From Micromonospora sonchi (GTDB lineage: Bacteria; Actinomycetota; Actinomycetes; Mycobacteriales; Micromonosporaceae), in assembly GCF_014646235.1 (NCBI RefSeq), contig NZ_BMNB01000028.1:23167-87166 (forward strand): a DNA stretch of 64,000 bases, in the 5' to 3' direction. The position numbers were made by a program, and so were the translations under genes. The stretch's first letter is position 1. The number at the start of each line of letters is the position of its first letter. The notes beneath the pieces were generated by a model. That model was not told the origin of the DNA. It saw only the letters and a list, made by a program, of their open reading frames with translations, and did not search any database. Positions 42,461 to 50,172 of the stretch are shown here, in pieces.

Positions 42461-43836
42461 AAGCGGTCCAGGCGTACCGGTTTGCGTTGGATCTCACGCC
42501 GGTTCAGGAACGTGCGGTGCTGGCCCATGCTGGGGCGGCTCGGGTGGCCTACAACTGGGCGTTGGCTCGGGTGAAGGCGGTGATGGATCAGCGGGCTGCT
42601 GAACGCACCTACGGTGTCTCGGAGGAGCTGTTGACTGCGTCCCTGTCGTGGTCGCTGCCCGCGCTGCGTAGGTCGTGGAATGCCGCGAAAGACGGGGTGG
42701 CGCCGTGGTGGCGGGAATGTTCCAAGGAGGCGTTCAACACTGGCCTGGATGCTCTGGCTCGTGCGTTGAAGAACTGGTCTGACTGCCGTAGCGGCAAGCG
42801 GGCCGGGCGTGCGATGGGGTTTCCTCGGTTCAGGTCCCGGCGGCGTAGTGTGCCGAGTGTGCGGTTCACCACCGGAACGATGCGGGTGGAGGCGGACCGT
42901 AAGCATGTCGTACTGCCGCGGCTGGGTCGGTTGAAGCTGCACGAGTCGGCGCGGAAGCTGGCCCGCCGCCTTGACAACGGCACCGCCCGGATCATGTCCG
43001 CCACAGTGCGGCGCGACGGCGGACGGTGGCAGGTGGCGTTCTGCGTCGAGGTGGACCGGGCCGACCGGACGCCAGGGTGCCCTGGCTCGGTGGTGGGTGT
43101 GGATGTTGGCGTCACGCACCTGGCGGTGTTGTCGACCGGGGAGCTGGTGGACAACCCGCGTCACTTGGCCGCCGCGCAGACCCGGTTGCGGCGTCTGGGA
43201 CGGGCACTGTCGCGTAAGACCGGCCCTGACCGGCGTACCGGGCAGCGTCCATCGCAGCGGTGGGCCCGGGCATCCGCTCGGCTGGGCCGCGCGCATGCCC
43301 GGGTGAGCAATCTGCGTCGTGACGGCCTGCACAAGCTCACCACCCGGCTCGCCCGCACCCACGGCACGGTCGTGGTGGAAGACCTCAACGTGGCCGGGAT
43401 GCTGCGCAACCCCAGGCTGGCCCGTCATATCACCGACGCCGGCTTCGGCGAGCTTCGCCGACAGTTGGCGTACAAGACCGCATGGAACGGTGGCCGGCTG
43501 ATCGTCGCCGACCGCTGGTACCCGTCCTCGAAGACCTGTTCTGGCTGTGGCGCGGTGAAAGCCAAACTGCCCCTGTCCGAGCGCACCTACACCTGCACCA
43601 CCTGCGGCATCATCCTCGACCGCGATCTCAACGCCGCACGCAACCTCGCCGCACTGGCGACTGGAATGGACACCGCCGGGAGTGGCCCGGTGACTGGACG
43701 TGGAGCCGACCGTAAGACCCGCCCCGGCGGGCTGGTGGCTACGAAGCGTCAACCCGGCACGGCGAACGCCGGTCAGACCGGGACCGTCCCACCGCAAGGT
43801 AGGACTACCGATCACATGCTCGCTAGAGCGCACTGA
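42457..43836 (+). CDS. tnpB: TnpB RNA-guided nuclease of IS607 copy 2
   Basis: A 459-aa TnpB equal in length to copy 1. RuvC residues are intact in GVDVGVTHLA, VVEDLNVAGML and LDRDLNAARNL, and the zinc ribbon is complete (CSGCGAVK, YTCTTCG). The N-terminal third differs from copy 1 at many positions (for example SEELLTASLSWSLPALRRSW) whereas the middle and 3' parts are nearly identical at DNA level, suggesting gene conversion. Its tnpA is dead, so the open frame is notable. Confidence 0.9.
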   Translation: MKAVQAYRFALDLTPVQERAVLAHAGAARVAYNWALARVKAVMDQRAAERTYGVSEELLTASLSWSLPALRRSWNAAKDGVAPWWRECSKEAFNTGLDALARALKNWSDCRSGKRAGRAMGFPRFRSRRRSVPSVRFTTGTMRVEADRKHVVLPRLGRLKLHESARKLARRLDNGTARIMSATVRRDGGRWQVAFCVEVDRADRTPGCPGSVVGVDVGVTHLAVLSTGELVDNPRHLAAAQTRLRRLGRALSRKTGPDRRTGQRPSQRWARASARLGRAHARVSNLRRDGLHKLTTRLARTHGTVVVEDLNVAGMLRNPRLARHITDAGFGELRRQLAYKTAWNGGRLIVADRWYPSSKTCSGCGAVKAKLPLSERTYTCTTCGIILDRDLNAARNLAALATGMDTAGSGPVTGRGADRKTRPGGLVATKRQPGTANAGQTGTVPPQGRTTDHMLARAH

Positions 43837-43846
43837 AAGGTAACGG
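43672..43846 (+). ncRNA. Candidate omega RNA of copy 2
   Basis: Almost identical to the copy 1 right end; the terminal arm GCTC-GCTA-GAGC is fully paired here. The guide would start TTGACCCGTC, inside the truncated copy 3. The 5' end is undefined. Confidence 0.6.
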
Positions 43847-44714
43847 TTGACCCGTCCGCACCTTCGGCCGCCACCGTCCGGCTCGACGGCGGCCGGTGGC
43901 ACGTGTCGTTCTGTGTCGACGTCGACCGCGCCTGCCAGCGGCCGGCGCGGTCCGGCTCGGTGGTTGGTGTGGATATCGGGCTCACACATCTGGCGGTGTT
44001 GTCCACTGTCCACCGGCGAACTGGTGGAAAACCCGCGCCACCTGGGCGCCGCGCAGGCCTGGCTGCGCCGGCTCGGTCGTGCCGTGTCGCGGAAGATCGG
44101 CCCTGACCGGCGTACCGGGCAGCGTCCATCGCAGCGGTGGGCCCGGGCATCGGCTCGGCTGGGCCGCGCGCATGCCCGCGTGAGCAATCTGCGTCGTGAC
44201 GGCCTGCACAAGCTCACTACCCGCCTCGCCCGCACTCACGGCACGGTCTTGGTCGAAGACTTGAATGTGGCCGGGATGCTGCGCAACCGAAGGCTGGCCC
44301 GGCACATCGCCGACGCCGGTTTCGCCGAGCTTCGCTGGCAGTTGGCGTACAAGACCGAATGGAACGGCGGTCGGCTCGTGGAAGCCGACCGCTGGTACCC
44401 GTCATCGAAGACCTGCTCGGGCTGTGGCGCGGTGAAAGCCAAGCTGGCCCTGTCCGAGCGCACCTACACCTGCACCACCTGCGGCATCATCCTCGACCGG
44501 GACCTCAACGCCGCGCGTAACCTCGCCGCTCTGGCGGCTGAGGTCGACCCCGCCGGGAGTGGCCCGGTAGCAGGACGTGGAGCCGACCGTAAGACCCCGC
44601 ACACGGGGCGGGTCGCTGAGAAGCGTCAACCCGGCACCGCACCAGCGGATCAGACCGGGACCGTCCCACCGCAAGGCAGGACTACCAATCACGCGCTCGG
44701 CAGAGCGCACCGAA
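43847..44714 (+). pseudogene. tnpB: Truncated, frameshifted tnpB of copy 3
   Basis: The first ~50 codons (with GVDIGLTHLAVLST) are in one frame; a 7-bp tandem duplication TGTCCAC-TGTCCAC (44000-44013) shifts the rest. Downstream VLVEDLNVAGML, the zinc ribbon and LDRDLNAARNL remain. The usual TGA (GCGCACTGA) is mutated to CGA with one extra A, so the frame runs through the right end into the following gene. Confidence 0.85.
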
Positions 44715-44724
44715 AAGGTAACGG
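44550..44724 (+). ncRNA. Candidate orphan omega RNA of copy 3
   Basis: The structured end persists although its tnpB is dead. The second hairpin has changed sequence yet still pairs (CCCCG-CACA-CGGGG, 44595-44608) and the terminal arm is a perfect 6-bp stem (GCGCTC-GGCA-GAGCGC, 44693-44708). The guide would begin GACAGGAGGCGACGTG, covering the next gene's ribosome site and start. Confidence 0.55.
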
Positions 44725-44737
44725 GACAGGAGGCGAC

Positions 44738-45577
44738 GTGGACCAGTTCCGTGCGGCTTTCCGCGACGAGTGTGCGCGGCTGGGCGAGGTGTTGGGCACC
44801 CTCGATCCGGCTGACCTCGACCGGCCGACCAGGTGCGTGCCGTGGACGGTGGCCGAACTGCTGGCACACGTACGCACCGGCGCCGGCCGGCTGGCCGACA
44901 TGCTGGCCGCACCGGCGCCCGCCCGGGCGGAGGTCGACGCCGCCGGCTACTTCGGCATGGCCAAGTTCACTCCTCAGGTGGACGCCGCCCGGATCGAGGC
45001 CGCCCGGGTCGAGGCCGCTCAGGTCGAGACCGCCCGGATGGAGGCAGCCCGGGTGGAGACCGCTCAGCTCGAGACCGCCGGAATCGAAGCCGGCCGGGTC
45101 GAGGCCACCGAGGTCGAGGCTGGCCGGGGCCGTTCCGGCCAGGGTGGAAGGTGCCCCGGAGCCGGCTGGGCGCCGGCCGCGGACTTCGACCGGGCCTGGC
45201 GGGCCACCCTGGCGGCGGTCGGCACACATTCACCAGATCGCGTGGTACGCACCCGACACGGCGACGCGATGACGGTGACCGAGTTCCTGCGTACCCGGGT
45301 GGTGGAGGTCGGGGTGCACGGCCTGGACCTGGCCGCGGCGCTGGACCGGCCACCATGGCTGACCGCGACCGCCGGCCGGGTGATCGCCGATCTGCTCACC
45401 GGTGGACGCTCCCTGCCGGCGGAGCTGGGCTGGGATCGGCTCACCCTGATCGCCAAGGCCACCGGCCGCATCCCGGCCACCCCCGCCGAGCGGACCGCAC
45501 TCGCCCACGCCGGACTCCCGACGCTCTCCTTCGGCCGCCACGCCAGCGTTGATCATGAGGTTAGCGGCAGTAATTGA
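44738..45577 (+). CDS. Maleylpyruvate isomerase-family mycothiol-dependent enzyme
   Basis: A ~279-aa DinB-like protein. GTG 44738 has AGGAGG at 44729-44734. The MDMPI N-terminal fold is visible (FRDECARLGEVLGTLDPADL, PTRCVPWTVAELLAHVRTGAGRL, including the metal-ligand-type His) and later VVEVGVHGLDLAAALDRPPW. Between the halves (about residues 84-129) lies an insertion of nine imperfect 5-residue units (ARIEA, ARVEA, AQVET...). The last ~10 codons and stop lie inside a dispersed palindrome. A thiol-dependent isomerase or transferase role is inferred. Confidence 0.8.
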   Translation: MDQFRAAFRDECARLGEVLGTLDPADLDRPTRCVPWTVAELLAHVRTGAGRLADMLAAPAPARAEVDAAGYFGMAKFTPQVDAARIEAARVEAAQVETARMEAARVETAQLETAGIEAGRVEATEVEAGRGRSGQGGRCPGAGWAPAADFDRAWRATLAAVGTHSPDRVVRTRHGDAMTVTEFLRTRVVEVGVHGLDLAAALDRPPWLTATAGRVIADLLTGGRSLPAELGWDRLTLIAKATGRIPATPAERTALAHAGLPTLSFGRHASVDHEVSGSN

Positions 45578-45608
45578 TCTTCAAACTGTCGCTACCCTCA
45601 TGATCAAC
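45548..45608. repeat. Dispersed long palindrome, copy C
   Basis: Same 21-19-21 layout as copies A and B, with two mismatches in the right arm (GTCGCTACCC). It holds the stop codons of both converging genes. Confidence 0.85.
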
Positions 45609-46458
45609 GAGGTGGGGGGCCGGGGCGGGCGGCGGCGCGGAGGTGGGCCAGCACCACCGGGTCGATGCGGCCGGGGACCAGCCGTTCCTCCAGGTTCTCC
45701 AGCCCGGCCCAGGCCACCAGGGCGTCCTCGGGATCGGCCGGGTCGGCCGGATGGCCGAGCGCGGTCAGCAGGCCGGCCACCTCGGCGGCCACCGCGCCGG
45801 CCAGATCGAGCAGGGTGGCCGGGTCGGGGCGGTCGAACAGGAGGGTGTGCACGGCCAGCAGCCGGTCGAGTTCGGTGATCGGGTCGGGATGATCGTCGAC
45901 CCGCAGGTCGATCATGAGGTCGCCGGTGCCGCCGTACCCGCCGCCCTGGCGGACCACCATCAGACCGGCGCTCTGCCGACCCCGCCGGTCGCCGCCGGCC
46001 TCCTGCCCGGCGCGCAGCGCGGCGAGCAGCCGCTGCGCGAAGGGCAGATCACCGCCGGCGAGCCAGGTGTCGCGCAGCGCGTCGACCACCTCCGGACCGG
46101 TGAGGATGTTGCCTTGGGCGGCCCAGCCGTCGCCCGCCTGCCCGCCGGCCCAGCCGTGGCAGTGCACGCCGGTGTAGGTGGCGCCGGGGCCGGTGGCGGC
46201 GACCACACCGAGCTGGCGGTGATCGCGTTCCGGGTCGGCGGCGACCAGGCCGGCGACCACGTGACTCGCGGACACCCCGGTGCGCAGCAGGGCCAGGCCC
46301 TGCGGCCGGTAGGCGAGATTCACATGCGCCTGGGTGGCGATCGCGCCGACGTCGGCCTCCGCCGCCGGGACGAGCGCGCCGGCGGCCAGGAATCGGCTCG
46401 CCACCACGATGCCGTGCATGCGGCCGTCGGCCGAACGGGCGACGAGGGAAAAGGTCAC
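45604..46458 (-). CDS. DUF1028 protein (Ntn-hydrolase-like)
   Basis: A 284-aa protein of the DUF1028 family: TFSLVARSADGRMHGIVVASRF at the N-terminus (split here by its start), ATQAHVNLAYRPQGLALL, QGNILTGPEVVDAL, and LRVDDHPDPI-EL-RLL near the end. GTG 46458 lies 7 nt after TAACCT with no ribosome site, suggesting leaderless translation. The family is thought to be Ntn-hydrolase-like, sometimes beside isomerase or peptidase genes; its reaction is unknown. Confidence 0.83.
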   Translation of the reverse strand: MTFSLVARSADGRMHGIVVASRFLAAGALVPAAEADVGAIATQAHVNLAYRPQGLALLRTGVSASHVVAGLVAADPERDHRQLGVVAATGPGATYTGVHCHGWAGGQAGDGWAAQGNILTGPEVVDALRDTWLAGGDLPFAQRLLAALRAGQEAGGDRRGRQSAGLMVVRQGGGYGGTGDLMIDLRVDDHPDPITELDRLLAVHTLLFDRPDPATLLDLAGAVAAEVAGLLTALGHPADPADPEDALVAWAGLENLEERLVPGRIDPVVLAHLRAAARPGPPPR

Positions 46459-46556
46459 GCGGGCAAGGTTAACGCCGGCCACGGCCCGGCTGACGGCCGG
46501 CGGGACGACGGGCTCACACCGTTCCGGTCGGACGGGTGGACCGGGTAATTGACAAG

Positions 46557-47471
46557 TCAACGGCGCCGACGCGTTCACGCCCCTGGCGCTGGCCGCCGCC
46601 GGGCAGCCCGGGCTGCGGCTGGGCACCGCGATCGCGCCGGTGCTCACCCGGGGCCCGGACTGCTGGCGATGAGCGCCGCCGCGCTCGCCGACCTCGCTCC
46701 CGGCCGGTTCGCCCTCGGCATCGGCGCCTCGTCGCCGGTGGTGGTCTCCGACTGGAACGCGGTGGAGTTCACCGAACCGTTCCGGCGCGCCCGGGACATG
46801 CTGCGGTTCCTGCGGGCGCGCTGCGCGGCGGGACCGTGGACTCCGCCTTCGACACCTTCGCCGTGCGCCGGTTCACCCTGGAGCGGCCGCCGGTCGTACC
46901 GCCGCCGCTGCTGTTGGCCGCGCTGCGGCCCGGCATGCTGCGGCTGGCCGCCGCCGAGGCCGACGGGGCCATCCTCAACTGGCTCGCCGCCGCCGACGTG
47001 CCCCGCGCTGGCCGAGCTGGGCGAGCGGCGCCCGCAGTTCGAGGTGGTCGCCCGGATCTTCGTCTGCCGCAGCGAGGACGCGGGGTACGCCAGCACCCTG
47101 GGCCGACGGATGATCACCAGCTACCTGACCGTGCCGGCGTACGCGGAGTTCCACCGCTGGCTCGGCCGCGGGTCGGCGCTGAACGGCATGTGGCAGGCGT
47201 GGGCGGCCGGCGACCGGCGCGGCGCCCTGGCGGCGGTGCCGGACGAGGTGGTCGACACGCTGATCCTGCACGGCTCGCCAGGGCAGTGCCGGGCACAGGT
47301 ACGCCAGTACACCGAGGCCGGGTGGACGTGCCGGTGCTGGCCCTGCTGCCCACCCCGGAGGTTGCCGCGGGGACCCGGCGGCGCTGGTCACGCTCGTGGC
47401 CCGGCTCGGGCTCGGCGCGGGCCGGTCAGTCGCCGCCTGAGCCACCACCGCCACCGGCGGTGTCGCCGTAG
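46557..47471 (+). pseudogene. LLM-class flavin-dependent oxidoreductase, decayed
   Basis: Luciferase-like segments occur in alternating frames: FTPLALAAAGQPGLRLGTAI, then LLAMSAAALADLAPGRFALG with GIGASSPVVVSDWN, then DTFAVRRFTLERPP, LRLAAAEADGAILNWLAAADV, FEVVARIFVC and SPGQCRAQVRQYTEAG. At least four frameshifts and loss of the first ~40 residues make it nonfunctional. F420 or FMN use was likely in the ancestor. Confidence 0.82.
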
Positions 47472-47632
47472 GCGGCGTTCTCGATGACGGCAGCCGAGTG
47501 TCGGTCGGGTACAGCCATCACCCCGCTCGAAGGTGTCGCGGTGATGCCGTCGGGATGAGGAGGGGCGCAGCTCGCGGCCGGCCCGCGCGGCGGCGGCCAG
47601 CCGGCCTGAGCAGCTTTAGCGTTCTTTGAGCT

Positions 47633-48559
47633 CTAGATGTTGCGGGGCAGGAGGTTGTTGACGGATCGATCGCGACCAGCCGCAGGCCCCTCGGGCGCCC
47701 TGACGCTCGGATCGTGTTCTCCGGGAGCGCGTTGGGTGAGGATCCGTAGTGCGTCTGCCGAGGAGGCATCGTTTGGGGTGTAGATCTCGAGGCGGTGATC
47801 GGGGCTGTCGGGCTGTAGCCAGACTTGGTAGGCGATGCTCGCGGCGCCGACCGTGGGGTGTTGGAGATGCATGTCACCGGTCGTGCAGTCGGCGACTTCA
47901 CCGGTTGCCCACATGGAGGCGAACTGGTCGCTGCGCATGGTGAGTTCACCGATGAGGTTCGCCAGGCGCGCGTCGGTCGGGAACCGTCCGGCGGTGAGAC
48001 GCAAGTAGGCGACGTGGACCCGGGCGAGCTCGTCCCAATTGCGGTGCAGATTCCTGGTGAGAGCGTCGAGGAAGAACATCCGCGGGATCGAGGGACGACA
48101 GCCCGGTTCACGGGGCGCCTCGAAGTCCACGTGCTCGGCGAGCAGCGCGTGTCCGGTGCGGTTCCAGGCGAGGACGTCGCCGCGTCGGCCCAGCACGATC
48201 GCTGGCGTCGCCTCGGCCAGTGATTCGAGCAGCGCGAGGACGCGAGGGTGGGGCTGCTCGACTGGTGGTTCGGCGAGGCCGGACCGGGAGGGCTGGCGGG
48301 CGAGATTGTGAAGGTGTACGACCTCCACGTCGTCCAGTTCCAGAACTCGTGCGAGGGCGTCGAGAACCTGTTCGGAGGCCGTCTCGGCCTGGCCCTGCTC
48401 CAGCCGTGTGTAGTAGCCAGCGCTGACCCCTGCCAAGTGGGCGAGCTCCTCGCGGCGCAGCCCCGGAACTCGGCGGGCGCTCCCGTAGGTTCGTAGCCCG
48501 ATCTCGTCTGGGGTGACCCGGTCGCGGCGGCTTTTCAAGAATGCTCCGAGGCTTTCCAT
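47633..48559 (-). CDS. XRE-type regulator with MmyB-like ligand domain
   Basis: A 308-aa regulator: helix-turn-helix at residues 30-85 (RVPGLRREELAHLAGVSAGY, YTRLEQGQ) and an MmyB-like domain from about 105 to 270 (PAIVLGRRGDVLAWN, RMFFLDALTRNLHRNWDELA). ATG 48559 is followed by the usual SLGAFLKSRRDRV. It is divergent from the MFS pump 104 bp away and probably represses it. Codons are less G/C-biased than in surrounding genes, suggesting acquisition together with the pump. Confidence 0.87.
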   Translation of the reverse strand: MESLGAFLKSRRDRVTPDEIGLRTYGSARRVPGLRREELAHLAGVSAGYYTRLEQGQAETASEQVLDALARVLELDDVEVVHLHNLARQPSRSGLAEPPVEQPHPRVLALLESLAEATPAIVLGRRGDVLAWNRTGHALLAEHVDFEAPREPGCRPSIPRMFFLDALTRNLHRNWDELARVHVAYLRLTAGRFPTDARLANLIGELTMRSDQFASMWATGEVADCTTGDMHLQHPTVGAASIAYQVWLQPDSPDHRLEIYTPNDASSADALRILTQRAPGEHDPSVRAPEGPAAGRDRSVNNLLPRNI

Positions 48560-48592
48560 GACATCGAGACTAGGCGCCCGTCGCGCGTGGCT

Positions 48593-48614
48593 GGGTGTAC
48601 CTGCTGGGTGTACC
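48593..48614. promoter_or_regulatory. Direct repeat GGGTGTACC in divergent promoter region
   Basis: Two GGGTGTACC copies 13 bp apart lie midway between the XRE regulator and MFS genes, a candidate operator. Confidence 0.45.
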
Positions 48615-48663
48615 CACACCAGGTGGCTGGCTGCTCCCGGCTCCGCGCTGGAGCGTTGCCGGC

Positions 48664-50172
48664 ATGACGCAACACACCTCACGCACGACCAACGTCCGAG
48701 CTTGGCTCGGTCTGCTGGTCGTCCTGGGCCCGGTGCTCTTGGTCTCGATGGACGGGTCCATCTTGTTTCTCGCAATGCCACGAGTCAGTCAGGCTCTCAA
48801 TCCCAGCGCTGACCAAGCACTGTGGATCCTGGACGTCTACGGCTTCGCGGTCGGCTCCCTGCTTATCGCATTCGGAAACATCGGCGACCGCTACGGGCGA
48901 CTCAAGCTGCTCATGCTCGGCGCATTCTTCTTCGGCATCGGTTCGGCCGCCGCCGCGTTCGCGCCCACACCGGCGCTACTCATCGCCGCCCGTGCCGTGA
49001 TGGGGATCGCCGGCGCAACCTTGCTGCCGTCCGCCTTGGCGGTGCTCAGTGAGCTGTTCACCGACCCGAAGCGTCGGGCCCAGGCCATCGGCATCTTCGC
49101 TGCGGCCTTCGCTGCGGGATTCGCAATCGGACCGGTCATCGGTGGCGTGCTGCTGGAACGCTTCTGGTGGGGATCGGTGTTCTTGATCAACCTTCCCTTG
49201 ATCGCGCTGTTCCTGTGTTTCGCACCCATGTTGCTCAGCGAGGTACAAACCACTCGCCCCGGACGAGTCGATCCGACGAGTGTCGTGACCTCTGCGATCG
49301 GTCTGCTGCTAGCGATTTATGGGCTCAAGCACGCTGCCGCCGAGGGCCTCTCCGTATCGGCGGCGCTCGCCGGACTCATGGGGGTCGCCGTGCTGGCATG
49401 GTTCGGCGTCCGTCAACGACACCTGGACCATCCACTCATCGACTTCTCTCTCTTCCGGGATCGAGTCTTCACCATCGCGGTGATCACCGGGCTTCTACCG
49501 CTGGCCGCGTGGTCAGCAGCCGCCTACCTGGCTGGCATCTACTTGCAGTCCGTCCTTGACATTCCGGTCCTGCAGGCTGCCCTGCTGGCGCTACCGGGAG
49601 CCGTTGTGCTCATCACGACTTGCATCGTCACCCCTGTGGTGGTCGATCGCGTCGGGAAACGCTCCGCGCTGCTTGTCTGCCACTTCTCCATCGCCACCGG
49701 GCTGCTCCTGCTCTTGCCCACCACCATCACTGGCGGGACCGGCTGGTACGTCGCTTCCACTGCGATCGCCGGCATCGGCTACGGCATCTCCTTCGCAGTC
49801 GTCGCTGACACCGCCGTCGGCGCGGTCCCGTCCGAGCGAGCAGGCTCAGCAGGCGCGATCGCCGAGACCAGCAACGAGATCGGTAACGCCCTGGGCATTG
49901 CACTGCTCGGCTCCCTGGCAGCACTGCTGTTCCGGCTCCAAGGGCCCGACCTCGCGCCGACCCTGGACGAAACGCTTCAGCTCACCAATCTGACAGACAC
50001 GTTGATCACCGACGCCAAGTCATCCTTCCTCACCGGCATGCACGTGGCCGCAGCTACAGCCAGCTTGCTGCACCTCGTACTCGGCCTCATAGCACTCCGC
50101 TGGCTACCCCGTCCTGTCAGGACCGACATCCCGGCTGATGGCGAGCACGGCGAGGCGGTCGAGGCGCGATGA
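48664..50172 (+). CDS. DHA2-type MFS drug transporter
   Basis: A 502-aa, 14-helix major facilitator (SmvA/QacA-like). Motif D1-like LVSMDGSILFLAMPRVSQAL is in helix 1, motif A GNIGDRYGRLKLLMLG in loop 2-3, and antiporter motif C-like GIFAAAFAAGFAIGPVIGGV in helix 5. It would export cationic or amphipathic drugs by proton antiport. ATG 48664 is 20+ residues into a longer open frame but starts the normal N-terminus. Its stop overlaps the ATG of an IS481 transposase remnant. Base composition is lower in GC than the flanks. Confidence 0.87.
   Translation: MTQHTSRTTNVRAWLGLLVVLGPVLLVSMDGSILFLAMPRVSQALNPSADQALWILDVYGFAVGSLLIAFGNIGDRYGRLKLLMLGAFFFGIGSAAAAFAPTPALLIAARAVMGIAGATLLPSALAVLSELFTDPKRRAQAIGIFAAAFAAGFAIGPVIGGVLLERFWWGSVFLINLPLIALFLCFAPMLLSEVQTTRPGRVDPTSVVTSAIGLLLAIYGLKHAAAEGLSVSAALAGLMGVAVLAWFGVRQRHLDHPLIDFSLFRDRVFTIAVITGLLPLAAWSAAAYLAGIYLQSVLDIPVLQAALLALPGAVVLITTCIVTPVVVDRVGKRSALLVCHFSIATGLLLLLPTTITGGTGWYVASTAIAGIGYGISFAVVADTAVGAVPSERAGSAGAIAETSNEIGNALGIALLGSLAALLFRLQGPDLAPTLDETLQLTNLTDTLITDAKSSFLTGMHVAAATASLLHLVLGLIALRWLPRPVRTDIPADGEHGEAVEAR

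Larger units (their letters stand above)
41824..43846 (+). mobile_element. IS607-family element, copy 2
   Basis: Same layout and apparent length (2023 bp) as copy 1: degenerate left end after AGGG, tnpA, tnpB, structured right end ending GGTAACGG. It is inserted directly against a truncated third copy. No target duplication is visible. Confidence 0.78.
43847..44724 (+). mobile_element. IS607 remnant, copy 3 (tnpB 3' part and right end)
   Basis: tnpB homology begins right after the copy 2 right end, in the RuvC-I region (SAATVRLDGGRWHV). The left end, tnpA and N-terminal half of tnpB are absent. The right end GGTAACGG lies 13 nt before the GTG of the next gene. Confidence 0.82.

Noticed and set aside
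43847..45577. A genuine TnpB-isomerase fusion gene
   Set aside because: The first part is frameshifted and lacks its N-terminus, and the downstream gene has its own AGGAGG and GTG; treated as remnant plus normal gene.
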